Part shown: positions 34,520 through 43,920 of the stretch, piece after piece | Layout: each line of letters starts with the position of its first letter | How positions within the stretch are numbered: position 1 is the stretch's first letter | Origin: an uncultured Acidimicrobiales bacterium | GTDB lineage: Bacteria; Actinomycetota; Acidimicrobiia; Acidimicrobiales; SHLQ01 | Assembly (NCBI GenBank): GCA_938038815.1 | Contig: CALHTF010000038.1 | Coordinates: 1-45,704 of the forward strand | Length of the DNA stretch: 45,704 nucleotides | Direction of reading: 5' to 3' | The notes under the pieces: generated by a model | Told to the model about the DNA's origin: nothing | What the model saw: the letters and a program-made list of their open reading frames with translations, nothing else | Databases searched by the model: none | Translations under genes and position numbers: made by a program

Positions 34520-34869
34520 TGACTGACCTCGGCCATATGAGCAACGTGCTCGGCGAGCGACTTGTGCAGGCTAAAGACCTTGTCGAGGTCGGTGAGCTTG
34601 AAGAGTTCGCGGAGCCGAGGCTGGGCACACACGACGTCGAGGCTTCCGCCGGCCGAACGGGCCCGCTTGAGGCCACCGATCAGCGCACCAAGTCCGGTCG
34701 AGTCAATAAAGTCGGTTCCGCTGAGGTCGACCACCAGGTTGGTGTCGCCATCATCGATCGAGTCGACGATGGCTTGGCGAAAGCCGGGCACCGACGACAT
34801 CTCGAGGTCGCCGTCGATCTGGAGCACGGTGAATGGTGGTTCGGGATAAACCATCAGTCCGAGCGCCAC
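34516..34869 (-). CDS. STAS-domain anti-sigma factor antagonist
   Basis: GTG 34869 with GGAG 8 nt upstream gives 117 residues; the frame is open further upstream but without STAS-like sequence. The core is FTVLQIDGDLEMSSVPGFRQAI, LVVDLSGTDFIDSTGLGALIGG and a C-terminal KLTDLDKVFSLHKSLAEHV. S57 in DSTG is the expected phosphorylation site of the partner kinase. It is the first gene of the pair and is divergent from the MrfA-type helicase. Confidence 0.9.
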   Translation of the reverse strand: MALGLMVYPEPPFTVLQIDGDLEMSSVPGFRQAIVDSIDDGDTNLVVDLSGTDFIDSTGLGALIGGLKRARSAGGSLDVVCAQPRLRELFKLTDLDKVFSLHKSLAEHVAHMAEVSQ

Positions 34870-35050
34870 AAGCTCGTCTCCTGTGTGTTTGGGGGCCGTT
34901 TTCGCACGAACATGACTGGCGGAACCGTGCCCTCCTACCGTACGGAGTCCGAGCACAAAAGTGGTCGATCAATACCGAAAACCCCAAGGATGGGAGCGAC
35001 AATTCGCCAACTGGCCAACGGTTGACACACCGGTTCTCTAGTGTCGGGGT

Positions 35051-37405
35051 GTGGCCTTGGTCGACAATACTGCGAATTCCGTCCCAAATACCGCCACCGA
35101 ACCGTCGCTCGACTCGCTGCTCGACGAACTCGCCGCCGATGGACGCCTGGTTCACCTCGAACGATTTGGCCCCCGACCTGCCCATACCGCCGAACTGGCC
35201 CGGCCCCTGCCCGAGAGCATCGCCAAACGCCTCACGTTCGACTCGTTGTGGACCCACCAGGCCGAGGCGATCAACCTCGTGCGCGACGGTCACTCGGTCG
35301 CCGTAGCCACCGGCACCGCTTCGGGAAAGTCGCTGTGTTATCAGCTACCGATCGCTGAAGCGGCCATCGACCCGATCCGACCCGGCACCTCGCTCGCGTT
35401 GTTCCCCACCAAGGCGTTGGCCCAAGACCAGGTGCGGGCACTGGCCGCCCACAGCTTCGAGAAGGTGGTGTGCACGACCTACGACGGCGACACGCCAACC
35501 AAGGACCGCACGTGGATTCGCAAGAACGCCAACGTGGTGTTCACCAACCCCGAAATGTTGCACGCTGCGCTACTCCCCCACCATGGCCGATGGTCGGAGT
35601 TCCTCATGCGGTTGCGCTACATCGTGATCGACGAACTTCACGTTTTGCGAGGGGTCTTTGGCACCCACGTTGCCCACATCCTTCGCCGGCTCATGCGAGT
35701 GTGTCGGCACTACGGTGCCGAACCCACGTTCATCTTTTGTTCGGCCACCATTGGCAAACCGGGCGAGCTCGCCAGCGAGCTGTGTGGCCAAGAAGTTGCC
35801 GAGGTAACCGGCGACGGGTCGCCTCGAGGGGGCCGATCGTTTGCGCTGCTCAACCCACCCGTGGTCGACGAGGCAACCGGTGCGCGTACCTCCGCCAACT
35901 CCGAGACGGCCTCGGTGTCGGCCGAGCTAATTCGGCTCGGGCATCGAACGATCTCCTTTTGCCGCAGCCGCAAGGGCACCGAGTTGGTGGCCAGCGACAT
36001 CGCGAGCCGACTACCCGACGAGGATGCCGACTCGATTCGCCCGTACCGCGGTGGTTATCTCGCTGCCGAGCGGCGCGAGATCGAAGCGCAGTTGTTTAGC
36101 GGCGAACTCAAAGGGGTGGTCGCAACGACGGCGTTGGAGTTGGGGGTCGACGTTGGCGGACTCGATGCCTGCGTGCTCAACGGCTTCCCCGGCACCATTG
36201 CCTCGATGTGGCAACAGGCCGGCCGGGCCGGGCGCGACCAGCAAGAGTCGGTGGCGGTGCTCGTCGCCGGCGACGACCAACTCGACCAGTACATGATGGC
36301 CCACCCCACCGAACTGTTTACCCGGCCACCCGAACCGGCGGTCATCAACACCTCCAACCCGTTCATTCTCTTGCCGCACCTGGCCGCCGCCGCGTACGAA
36401 CAACCACTGACCCACGCCGACGAGCGGTACTGGGGCGACGACTTGGCCGACGGCGTTCGCGACCTGGTGATCGACGGCAAGTTCCGGCTCCGGCACCATC
36501 GTCGCCGCGGGCCGGCTGCGGTGTGGTCGGGTCGTGGTTATCCGGCTCGGGGCATCAGCTTGCGAAGCGGGTCGTCGGGCGAGATCCGCATCGCCCTCAC
36601 CGACGGCACGCTCATCGGCACGGTCGACGAAGGTCGAGCGTTCAGCGTCGTGCACCCTGGCGCGGTGTATCTGCACCAGGGTCGGTCGTATCGGGTTCTC
36701 GAACTCGACCTCGACGACAAAGCTGCAATCGTCGAACCCGACGACGGCCTCGAGTACACCCAAGTTCGGTCCGAGATCGACATCTCGGTGCTCAAGGTCG
36801 AACAAACCAAAGACCTCGGCCGAGCCCGCCTGTGCCTGGGCCAGGTCGAGGTAACCACCCAGGTCACCGGATATCAGCGCAAGGAGGTGCGGTCGCGTCG
36901 AATCCTCGGCAACGAAACACTCGACCTGCCGCCCTCCCGCCTGGTCACAAGGTCGTTCTGGTACGAGATCGACTACGAACTTTTCCCCGACGCAGCGATT
37001 GTCGACGGCCAGATCCCCGGGGTGTTGCACGCCGTCGAACACGCGGCCATTGGGCTACTACCCCTGTTCACCATCTGCGACCGGTGGGATGTTGGCGGGG
37101 TGTCGATCGCCCTGCACGGCGACACCGGCCACCCGACCTTCTTTATCTACGACGGCTACCCCGGTGGCGCCGGCATCGCCGAACTCGGGTTCGACGCCGC
37201 GGTCGAACACCTGCAAGCGACCCGCGACGTGGTCGCGGCGTGCAAGTGCACCGACGGCTGTCCTTCCTGTGTGCAATCTCCAAAGTGCGGAAACGGCAAC
37301 GAACCCCTCGACAAGGACGGCGCCATCTTGATGCTCGATGCCATCCTCGCCGATCAAGGCAACGACCCCGACGTGATCGACCTGCGCGATCGCCGGAGTC
37401 ATTAA
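35051..37405 (+). CDS. MrfA/YprA-family DEAD/DEAH helicase with DUF1998
   Basis: Superfamily 2 helicase of 784 residues. Walker A is ATGTASGKS (K93), motif II is IDELH, motif III SATIG, and motifs V-VI are TTALELGVDVGG and QAGRAGRDQ. The C-terminal DUF1998/zinc region has C731, C733, C737, C740 and C746 in CKCTDGCPSC...KCG. In Bacillus MrfA works in repair of mitomycin C damage with the exonuclease MrfB; no MrfB is adjacent here. The GTG start has little ribosome-binding signal and may be close to leaderless. Confidence 0.92.
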   Translation: MALVDNTANSVPNTATEPSLDSLLDELAADGRLVHLERFGPRPAHTAELARPLPESIAKRLTFDSLWTHQAEAINLVRDGHSVAVATGTASGKSLCYQLPIAEAAIDPIRPGTSLALFPTKALAQDQVRALAAHSFEKVVCTTYDGDTPTKDRTWIRKNANVVFTNPEMLHAALLPHHGRWSEFLMRLRYIVIDELHVLRGVFGTHVAHILRRLMRVCRHYGAEPTFIFCSATIGKPGELASELCGQEVAEVTGDGSPRGGRSFALLNPPVVDEATGARTSANSETASVSAELIRLGHRTISFCRSRKGTELVASDIASRLPDEDADSIRPYRGGYLAAERREIEAQLFSGELKGVVATTALELGVDVGGLDACVLNGFPGTIASMWQQAGRAGRDQQESVAVLVAGDDQLDQYMMAHPTELFTRPPEPAVINTSNPFILLPHLAAAAYEQPLTHADERYWGDDLADGVRDLVIDGKFRLRHHRRRGPAAVWSGRGYPARGISLRSGSSGEIRIALTDGTLIGTVDEGRAFSVVHPGAVYLHQGRSYRVLELDLDDKAAIVEPDDGLEYTQVRSEIDISVLKVEQTKDLGRARLCLGQVEVTTQVTGYQRKEVRSRRILGNETLDLPPSRLVTRSFWYEIDYELFPDAAIVDGQIPGVLHAVEHAAIGLLPLFTICDRWDVGGVSIALHGDTGHPTFFIYDGYPGGAGIAELGFDAAVEHLQATRDVVAACKCTDGCPSCVQSPKCGNGNEPLDKDGAILMLDAILADQGNDPDVIDLRDRRSH

Positions 37406-37483
37406 CCGCCGACCAGATCTTGCCAGCGGCGCCGCGTCGACTACAGAGTACGGTGAACCCTTTTCACGAAAGCGAGTAAGCCC

Positions 37484-37984
37484 ATGGCTCAAATCACTCT
37501 TGGCGGCAACCCGGTAAACACTGCAGGCGAGGTTCCTGCCGCCGGTTCGCCAGCCCCAGACTTCACGTTGACCGGTGGCGATCTGTCGCCCGTCACCAAG
37601 GCCGACTTCGCTGGCAAGAACCTGGTGCTGAACATTTTCCCGAGTGTCGACACCCCAACCTGCGCCACGAGCGTTCGCACCTTCAACGAGCGGGCTGCCG
37701 CGCTCGATAACACCGCAGTGCTCTGCGTGTCGGCCGATCTTCCGTTTGCCCAAGGTCGATTCTGTGGTGACGAAGGACTCGAAAACGTCTCGACCGCCTC
37801 AACGTTCAAGAACCCAGAATTTCTCGAATCGTTTGGCGTAGCGATGTCCGACGGCAAACTCGAAGGCCTCTGCGCCCGGGCGGTCGTCGTGATGAACGCC
37901 GACGGCGAGGTTGTGCACAGCGAATTGGTTAGCGAAATCGCCAACGAGCCGAACTACGACGCAGCGTTGGGCGCGCTCGGCTAG
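37484..37984 (+). CDS. tpx: Thiol peroxidase (atypical 2-Cys peroxiredoxin)
   Basis: Reduces hydroperoxides using thioredoxin. The peroxidatic Cys is C60 (PSVDTPTC) and the resolving Cys C94 (RFCG), matching E. coli Tpx C61 and C95. Length 166 is typical. Both sites are normal Cys, unlike the redoxin at 31150. Its stop overlaps the converging tadE-like gene by 4 bp. Confidence 0.95.
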   Translation: MAQITLGGNPVNTAGEVPAAGSPAPDFTLTGGDLSPVTKADFAGKNLVLNIFPSVDTPTCATSVRTFNERAAALDNTAVLCVSADLPFAQGRFCGDEGLENVSTASTFKNPEFLESFGVAMSDGKLEGLCARAVVVMNADGEVVHSELVSEIANEPNYDAALGALG

Positions 37985-38400
37985 CTCGGCCACTCCTCCT
38001 TTCGCATTGTCACCGACGAGGTGAGCGTGATGTCGGGAACTAACGCGCCAACCAACGGCACATTCGTTGGGTCGACGTAGGTCACAACTGCTCGTACCTG
38101 GTCGCCGACAATGGTTGCCGAAACGACATAGCTTCCGGCTGGCAATCCGCCCGCCGCCGCGCCAGCTGAGGCGTCGTCACCCACCGCCGCCGCCCTCGCC
38201 GCTTCGCGAGCGGAATGAACCGTGAGGACCTTGGCTCGCACCAGCAGGCCGATCTGGATCAAACCGAGCAGCAAGATCGCTAACACCGGCAACAGCAGTG
38301 CGACCTCGACGGTGGCTTGGCCTCGGTCGGGCCGCGTCGGGGCGGCGGTGTCTTGGACCTTCTCGTCAACATCGACACCGCCGCTCCGCCACGGACCCAT
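37981..38400 (-). CDS. TadE-like pilus assembly protein
   Basis: The N-terminal part holds the pseudopilin-like GQATVEVALLLPVLAILLLGLIQIGLLV: a prepilin-type Glu after the G and a single hydrophobic helix. A periplasmic-side domain follows. Its ATG shares bases with the stop of the preceding pilin gene (TGATG). It is the last gene of the Tad cluster and a probable minor pilin. Confidence 0.83.
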   Translation of the reverse strand: MGPWRSGGVDVDEKVQDTAAPTRPDRGQATVEVALLLPVLAILLLGLIQIGLLVRAKVLTVHSAREAARAAAVGDDASAGAAAGGLPAGSYVVSATIVGDQVRAVVTYVDPTNVPLVGALVPDITLTSSVTMRKEEWPS

Positions 38401-38621
38401 CAGGTGACCTTGGCGATCAGCGAGTCGATCACCTTGTTCAGCAACGAACCGATCTTGGTGGTCTTGGTCGCCCAGGCCAGCACCAGCAACGCGACCGCTG
38501 CGGCTCCGAGCAACAACAACACGTACTCGGCCGTGGCTTGGCCTCGATCGTCGGTCGGGTCGACCAATTCACGAATCTTGTGGGTGATCGCTGATTCGAC
38601 AGCGACGTAGTAGCGCAACAT
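38400..38621 (-). CDS. DUF4244-type Flp pilin-like protein
   Basis: ATG 38621 with AGGAG 4 nt upstream gives 73 residues. DRGQATAEYVLLLLGAAAVALLVLAWA is the Flp/DUF4244 signature, with a Glu-Tyr pair after the processing site. A short C-terminal helix follows. Likely the major pilin subunit of the Tad system, cleaved by a prepilin peptidase not found in this window. It is 83 bp after the TadC-like gene, a gap that may hold its own promoter. Confidence 0.85.
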   Translation of the reverse strand: MLRYYVAVESAITHKIRELVDPTDDRGQATAEYVLLLLGAAAVALLVLAWATKTTKIGSLLNKVIDSLIAKVT

Positions 38622-38704
38622 GTTTCTCCTTTGGGGCGCATTCGTTGGGAGGAAGTAGCGAAAGGGGCAAGGGCGAGAGGCCGCTGGGTCATTCGGGGAC
38701 GAGG

Positions 38705-39457
38705 TCAGCCGGTGAGCTGTCCAACCGATGTAGCGATAAGGGGCACCACGGTGAGCAGCGCGAAGGCCGGGAGAGTGCAAAGCACCAGCGGGAACAGCAA
38801 CGCGACCGGCACCCGGTGGGCGTGTTGCAACTGGCGTTGATGGTGATGGCGACGCAGTTCGTCGGCCACTCGGTCGAGCGCAGGCACCAGTTCGGTTCCG
38901 CCCTGCATCGCCGACACCACGGCTCGACAGAGCGGCCGCACCGGTTCGCCGAGCGTCTCGTCGATGGCGTCGAGCACATCGAGCATCAATGCCCCAGACC
39001 GAAGTTGCGCGGCAGCGGTGGTAAAGGTTGTGCCGCCGATCCCGGGCACCCGGTCGCCCACCAACCCAATCGCCTGCTCGATGGTTGCGCCCGAACGGAC
39101 CGCGAGCGACATCACGTTGGCGACCTCAGGGACCGACCGCCACACCGCAACGTCGACACTACGTGTCGTCCGTCGGTGGGCGAGCACGGGCTGAATCCAC
39201 AGCGCCAAGATCGCAACGATCGCCACGCCCGGTTGCACCACCACGAGAACCGACACCCCCACGGTACGACCCCACCGACGATCGGCTGTCGCGTCCGCAG
39301 GGGCGAGTCCAGCCTCGGCCCGAAGTCGTCGGCCCAGCCGTTCGGTTAGCGACACTGGTTGTCGAGCAAACGCAAGGTCGAGACGCGTTGTTGGCAGCGG
39401 CAGGCTCCAAAGCACGAGCAGTAAGCCACCACCAACCAAGAGCACGCTGACACTCAT
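38705..39457 (-). CDS. TadC-like type II secretion F-domain protein
   Basis: Inner-membrane platform protein. ATG 39457 overlaps the preceding stop by 4 bp. It begins with a hydrophobic segment (VSVLLVGGGLLLVLWSLPL). A second hydrophobic segment (VSVLVVVQPGVAIVAILALW) and the T2SF domain follow (VWRSVPEVANVMSLAVRSGATIEQAI ... GTELVPALDRVADELRRHH). It ends with a final helix pair. It pairs with the TadB-like protein to anchor the TadA ATPase. Confidence 0.85.
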   Translation of the reverse strand: MSVSVLLVGGGLLLVLWSLPLPTTRLDLAFARQPVSLTERLGRRLRAEAGLAPADATADRRWGRTVGVSVLVVVQPGVAIVAILALWIQPVLAHRRTTRSVDVAVWRSVPEVANVMSLAVRSGATIEQAIGLVGDRVPGIGGTTFTTAAAQLRSGALMLDVLDAIDETLGEPVRPLCRAVVSAMQGGTELVPALDRVADELRRHHHQRQLQHAHRVPVALLFPLVLCTLPAFALLTVVPLIATSVGQLTG

Positions 39458-40296
39458 GGCGTCACCGCCGAAACGATTCGGTGCATCCACACCAGGCCAA
39501 CAACATCGAGTGCCAATCCGCCGACCAACCCAGCGGCGCCGATGGGCGTGGAGAACAGGACCGACGGTGAGCTTCCCGCCGCCGTCGCAACCAAGAGAAA
39601 GGCAATGGGCGCCAAACCAATCACCATCGCCGAAGCTCGCGCTTGCGTTGCCAAGGCGGCGATCTCTTGGCCGAGGTGAGCCTGTTGTCGAAGCACCGAC
39701 GCGGCCTGGTCGCACGACGACGACAGGTCGGTGCCGGTCGCGAGTCCAACGGCCAACATGGTCACCATCGCTCGAACCTCGGGCTGTGGCCGCACGGTTG
39801 CCCAATCCTCGAGCGCCTCGCTAAGCGAAAGCCCACGATCGGCGACGGCGAACACCGCGGCGATATCGCTGGCAAGCGGCCCGCCGGCGGGTGCCGACCG
39901 ACCAAGCGCGTCGTGAAGGGTCGCACCGGCCCGCAGGCTGCTCGCCACCTGCTCGAGAAACTCGGGCAACGCGGTCACCACCCGCTGTGGTGTCCGGTCG
40001 CCCCGGCTCATCACGAACCCGGCAACCCCTAAGCCAGCAACGACGAACCCGACGACGAAGCCGGCAAGCGAACCCAGCATTGCGCCGAGCAGCCCCCCGG
40101 CGAACGCCGCGCCACACCAGGCAGCCGACGGTCGGGTGGCCACATGTTCGAGGTCGGCCTTGACGAGTCGGCTGGTTATCCAATCATCGACCAGATGTGT
40201 TCCAGCCGGGCCGCGCTCACGTTCGAGATCTCGGACCGGCTGAGGCAGCGCCAAAAGCACGGCGAACAGCCCAGCGGCAAAGAGCACGGCGCTCAC
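39454..40296 (-). CDS. TadB-like type II secretion F-domain protein
   Basis: GTG 40296 overlaps the TadA stop by 4 bp (GTGA), the same coupling used across this operon; other GTG codons at 40305 and 40308 are possible. An N-terminal helix (AVLFAAGLFAVLLALP) and a second membrane region (AGGLLGAMLGSLAGFVVGFVVAGLGVAGFVM) come first. The T2SF domain reads TALPEFLEQVASSLRAGATLHDAL ... LGQEIAALATQARASAMVIGLAPIAF. It is a platform component with TadC. Confidence 0.85.
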   Translation of the reverse strand: MSAVLFAAGLFAVLLALPQPVRDLERERGPAGTHLVDDWITSRLVKADLEHVATRPSAAWCGAAFAGGLLGAMLGSLAGFVVGFVVAGLGVAGFVMSRGDRTPQRVVTALPEFLEQVASSLRAGATLHDALGRSAPAGGPLASDIAAVFAVADRGLSLSEALEDWATVRPQPEVRAMVTMLAVGLATGTDLSSSCDQAASVLRQQAHLGQEIAALATQARASAMVIGLAPIAFLLVATAAGSSPSVLFSTPIGAAGLVGGLALDVVGLVWMHRIVSAVTP

Positions 40297-41438
40297 GGCG
40301 TGCACCACCGTTCGTCGGGGGCATCGCCGAACCGGGCGGCTCGCCGGGGCAACCGAGCAAGACGTCCGCCGGCAAGCAGCGTGTTGCACGTCCACCGGTC
40401 GTCGACCTTGGCGACCTCGGCCACGTCGACGACCCGACGGCCTTGCGGCAATCGAGCGACCTGAACGACCAAGTCGACCGCCGCACCGATCTGCTCGGAC
40501 ACCGCCCACATCGGCAGCGATGCATCGCCCTGCAAGACCATGACCTCGAGCCGAAGCACCGCCTCGCTCGGTCCATTGGCGTGAATCGTCGACAACGAGC
40601 CTTCGTGCCCGGTGTTCATCGCCCACAACATGTCGAGGGCCTCGGCGCCCCGCACCTCGCCCACGATGATTCGGTCGGGCCGCATCCGCAGGGCGTTGCG
40701 CACCAACTCGCGAATGGTCACCGCTCCCCGACCTTCGATGTTTGCCGGCCGCGATTCGAGCCGCACGACATGAGGTAACCGAAGGCGCAGCTCGGCGGCG
40801 TCCTCAATCGTGATGATTCGTTGGCTCTGCTCGATCAACCCGCTCAGCGCGTTGAGCAATGTGGTCTTTCCCGCACCAGTTCCGCCACTGACCAACACAT
40901 TCATGCGGGCACCCACCGCCCACCGCAAGAGTTGGCCAACCCCCGGCGGACTCACCTCGTCGAGGTCGATATCGGTTGCCGAGAATCGACGAATCGTCAC
41001 GACTGGACCGTCGAGAGCCAACGGGGGCACCACCACATTGACTCTCGATCCGTCGGCCAACCGAGCATCGACCATGGGCGACCCCGGGTCGACCCGGCGA
41101 CCCGCTTGGGCCACCGTTCGCTCGATCAACCGATTGACCGAGGCCGAGTCGAGCGCGATGTCGAGCGCCTCTATCTGGCCGTGGCGCTCGACGAACACCG
41201 GACCCGAGCCGTTGATCATGATGTCGGTTACCTCCGGGTCGACAAACACCTCGGCCAGCGGACCAATACCTTCGATCCGAGCCAATACCTGTGACACAAC
41301 GTGGGTCGCCTGGGCGGCGCCGAGAAGTGGTGCCTCCTCCGCGATCGCGGCGGCGACCAGTTCCGGTGCCACCGCCGCACCGGGGTCGAGACCGTCGACC
41401 ACCTGGCGATGGATGAGGTCGACCAGCTCGGCGCTCAT
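40293..41438 (-). CDS. tadA: TadA/CpaF-type secretion ATPase
   Basis: Hexameric ATPase driving pilus assembly. ATG 41438 (GGAGATC upstream) overlaps the previous stop by 4 bp. Residues ~55-150 form the N-terminal domain ([19 protein letters not shown]). Walker A is [10 protein letters not shown] (K191), the Asp box is TIEDAAEL, Walker B is [13 protein letters not shown] (E261), and the His box is STIHANGP. Length 381 is typical. Confidence 0.93.
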   Translation of the reverse strand: MSAELVDLIHRQVVDGLDPGAAVAPELVAAAIAEEAPLLGAAQATHVVSQVLARIEGIGPLAEVFVDPEVTDIMINGSGPVFVERHGQIEALDIALDSASVNRLIERTVAQAGRRVDPGSPMVDARLADGSRVNVVVPPLALDGPVVTIRRFSATDIDLDEVSPPGVGQLLRWAVGARMNVLVSGGTGAGKTTLLNALSGLIEQSQRIITIEDAAELRLRLPHVVRLESRPANIEGRGAVTIRELVRNALRMRPDRIIVGEVRGAEALDMLWAMNTGHEGSLSTIHANGPSEAVLRLEVMVLQGDASLPMWAVSEQIGAAVDLVVQVARLPQGRRVVDVAEVAKVDDRWTCNTLLAGGRLARLPRRAARFGDAPDERWCTP

Positions 41439-42103
41439 GCGATCTCCTTCAACGCCCGACGCATCGGGCTCGGGAACCGACCCACGAGCAACCCAGCATC
41501 GATGGCCCGGCTGATGGTTGGCAGGTGCGGGATGGTGGCCACCACGGGTGTCGGCAGGCACGCCTCGACATCGGCCTTGCGCAGCGCTCGTGAGGGATCG
41601 TCGATGAGCACCACGCCGGTCGCCCGGTGAGCGTGGGCTTGGGCTCGACGCAACGACAAGTAACAGGGCGTGGTTACCAACAACGACCGGCCGTGTTCGC
41701 CGACCGACTCGAGGACCGCCCTACCTACCTGTTCGGGCAACGAGCTGATTCGCCCGAGGTCGATCACCACATGGCGGTCGGCAACCCTCAGAAGCTGGAG
41801 ACCCAGTCGCAGCCGATCGATCCCGTCGGCGAGCACCTCAGGGGCACCTGCCTGAAGCAACGACAGGTTGGGCGCGATGGCAGTTTCGATCCTCCGCAGC
41901 GAATCGTGGGCAACGTCGTTTGGCGACTCGACCCACTCGGCCAAGGTTGGCTCGCTCGGCTCCGGTACTCCCAAGATCGCCGACTGGTCGCCGCCGAAGT
42001 CGACCAGCAAGCACTCGCCCGCCGAACTACCGGCCCGAGCGAGAGACGCCGCCGCAACACTGGCCCCAACGCCACCTTTAACCGACCACACAACCGTCAA
42101 CAT
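41435..42103 (-). CDS. TadZ/CpaE-like ParA-type ATPase
   Basis: First gene of the Tad operon, with AGGAGGG 3 nt before the ATG. The P-loop reads WSVKGGVGASVAA: the deviant ParA motif ends GAS instead of GKT, so ATP binding may be altered, as in some TadZ proteins. LLVDFGGDQSAIL and HVVIDLGRISSLP follow. TadZ proteins place the pilus machine at a pole; that role is inferred from position. Confidence 0.82.
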   Translation of the reverse strand: MLTVVWSVKGGVGASVAAASLARAGSSAGECLLVDFGGDQSAILGVPEPSEPTLAEWVESPNDVAHDSLRRIETAIAPNLSLLQAGAPEVLADGIDRLRLGLQLLRVADRHVVIDLGRISSLPEQVGRAVLESVGEHGRSLLVTTPCYLSLRRAQAHAHRATGVVLIDDPSRALRKADVEACLPTPVVATIPHLPTISRAIDAGLLVGRFPSPMRRALKEIA

Positions 42104-42174
42104 GCACCCTCCTCAAGGGGTCGCCACCACGCCACGCCAACCGGCGCGACGCGAGGGCTAAGGGAGGAAGAAAG

Positions 42175-42216
42175 GCAGCGGTGCTGCAAAGCCTGACGGG
42201 CAAATCCGGCGTCAGG
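42175..42216. promoter_or_regulatory. Paired hairpins upstream of the Tad operon
   Basis: GCAGC-GGT-GCTGC (42175-42187) and CCTGACG...CGTCAGG with an 11-nt loop (42192-42216) lie side by side, separated by AAAG. They are 72-113 bp upstream of the Tad operon start on the minus strand and ~180 bp upstream of the HAD gene on the plus strand. They may be an RNA leader structure or binding sites. The region between the operons is otherwise without a gene. Confidence 0.4.
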
Positions 42217-42395
42217 GGCCAACCAATGTCGGCGAAGGCCAGAACCTAGACGCGGTTGATAGAAATGCGCAAGAGGCGATTACTGATCGAGAAGTACAGG
42301 TATCGAGAATATGTACGAACCGGTTTCGTTGAAGAGAGTGGGTCGGTTGTCACCTGACGCCGATCATCTCGTCGACACTCGTATCCTTTGTACCC

Positions 42396-43169
42396 ATGGA
42401 GGCTGCGTTTTTCGATCTCGACAAAACCGTGATTGCGAAAGCATCACTCGTCGCGTTCGGACCGTCGTTCCATCGGGCCGGCTACATCTCAAAGTGGCTG
42501 GTCGCCCGCGCACTATGGGCCCAGTTTTTCTTTCGGCGGTTCGGGGCCGACGAGGCCAAGCTGCGCAAGTTTCGCGAGACGTCGTTGCGGATCGCCGCCG
42601 GTTGGGAGAAAGACGAAATTCAGCAGCTGGTGCGAGCCACATTGGCCGACGTGATCGAGCCGATCGTGTACCAGGAAGCACTGCAACTCATCGGCGAGCA
42701 TCGGGCCAAGGGTCACCGCATCTATCTGGTCTCGGCCAGTCCGTCGGAGATCGTCGAACCTCTTGGCGAGTTTCTCGGCATCGATGAAGTCATCGCCACC
42801 AAAGCCGAGCTCGACGAAACCGGTCGCTACACCGGCGGTATCGACTTCAACTCCTTTGGCCGGCACAAGGTCACGGCGATGGAGGCATCGGCCGAAATCC
42901 ACGGCATCGACCTGGCGAACTCGTGGGCCTACAGCGACTCGGCAACCGACGTGCCGATGCTGTCGGCGGTCGGCAACCCGGTGGTGGTGAACCCCGACCG
43001 CGAGCTGCGCCGGGTAGCCAACGCCCGCGGCTGGCCGATCCGTATCTTCACCGAACTCGCGCCGCTACCCGGTCGAGTGAGTCGAAAGAAGGCGGTGGGC
43101 GGCGGTATCGCCCTCGCTGCAGCTGCCGGCGCAGCGACCGCCTGGTGGCGCGGAGGTAACCCAAAGTAA
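42396..43169 (+). CDS. HAD-IB family phosphatase
   Basis: HAD motif I is FFDLDKTVI (nucleophile D7, acid D9), motif II VSASPSEI, motif III lysine in GRHKV, and motif IV YSDSATDVPML. The order and the IB-type cap (residues ~20-95) match SerB-like hydrolases common in actinobacteria. A C-terminal hydrophobic stretch (GGGIALAAAAGAATAWW) may touch the membrane. No ribosome binding site precedes the ATG; a TATCCT 8 nt upstream suggests a leaderless mRNA. The substrate is unknown. Confidence 0.85.
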   Translation: MEAAFFDLDKTVIAKASLVAFGPSFHRAGYISKWLVARALWAQFFFRRFGADEAKLRKFRETSLRIAAGWEKDEIQQLVRATLADVIEPIVYQEALQLIGEHRAKGHRIYLVSASPSEIVEPLGEFLGIDEVIATKAELDETGRYTGGIDFNSFGRHKVTAMEASAEIHGIDLANSWAYSDSATDVPMLSAVGNPVVVNPDRELRRVANARGWPIRIFTELAPLPGRVSRKKAVGGGIALAAAAGAATAWWRGGNPK

Positions 43170-43349
43170 GTCCACATGGGCTTTGGCTTCCCATAAACAG
43201 CGTTAGCCAGTAGCGTTACGCAACCGGTCGAAATGGACTTATCTTGTCGGGACGACTTGCGACCGGGAACAGCATTTACTTTGGTCATCGTCCGTTACAG
43301 CACTTGGTGTAGTGCCATTGGAAATGATCCCCGCCCCCGCGAGGACATC

Positions 43350-43886
43350 ATGGAACAGCAAGGCAAGAGCCTCATCCTTGAGGCAGCAAGACAACAGATT
43401 GTCGAACACGGCCTCGAGTCACTCTCGGTTCGGTCGGTAGCGAAGCGCGCTCACTATTCGCCGGCCGGACTGTACCGCCACTTCTCGTCGATCGAGCACC
43501 TTCGCAGCGACCTGACCTTCCAGGTGGCCGAGGAGTTCCGACAAATGTTGATCGCTCGATTCGAGGCCGAAGAGGGTTCTGATGTCCGGTCGGTCGCCCG
43601 GTTCACCGCCGACTGGGCAGACGAGAACGACCACCTGTCCGAACTTCTCCTTGGCCAGAGCGCGGAGAACTTTTGGCCGGAAGAGTTTCAACTCGAGTGG
43701 ATGGACCGATTCCCGAATATGGCGGAGGTCGGCCATGACCGCCGACGAGTCATCGTTCGGGTCGGATGGGACGGGCTTCGGTCGGTAATTCGCGCACGAT
43801 CGATCAAACCCGATCTACAACACGACAAGTTCTTTGGCGACTACGTCGCCTTTTTGGCGACGCAAATCAACGACGGAACGTTGTAA
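43350..43886 (+). CDS. TetR-family transcriptional regulator
   Basis: ATG 43350 with GAGGA 4 nt upstream gives 178 residues. The N-terminal helix-turn-helix reads ILEAARQQIVEHGLESLSVRSVAKRAHYSPAGLYRHFSSIEHL. The C-terminal ligand domain is variable (TADWADENDHLSELLLG...). It lies 34 bp upstream of the glycosidase-like gene on the same strand, so it may control that gene. Confidence 0.88.
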   Translation: MEQQGKSLILEAARQQIVEHGLESLSVRSVAKRAHYSPAGLYRHFSSIEHLRSDLTFQVAEEFRQMLIARFEAEEGSDVRSVARFTADWADENDHLSELLLGQSAENFWPEEFQLEWMDRFPNMAEVGHDRRRVIVRVGWDGLRSVIRARSIKPDLQHDKFFGDYVAFLATQINDGTL

Positions 43887-43920
43887 CTACAACGAATTCA
43901 TCGACACGCCACTAAAACCG

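Noticed and set aside
42175..42216. Confident call of a c-di-GMP riboswitch
   Set aside because: Short motifs resemble GEMM pieces but their order and stems do not fit the known architecture.
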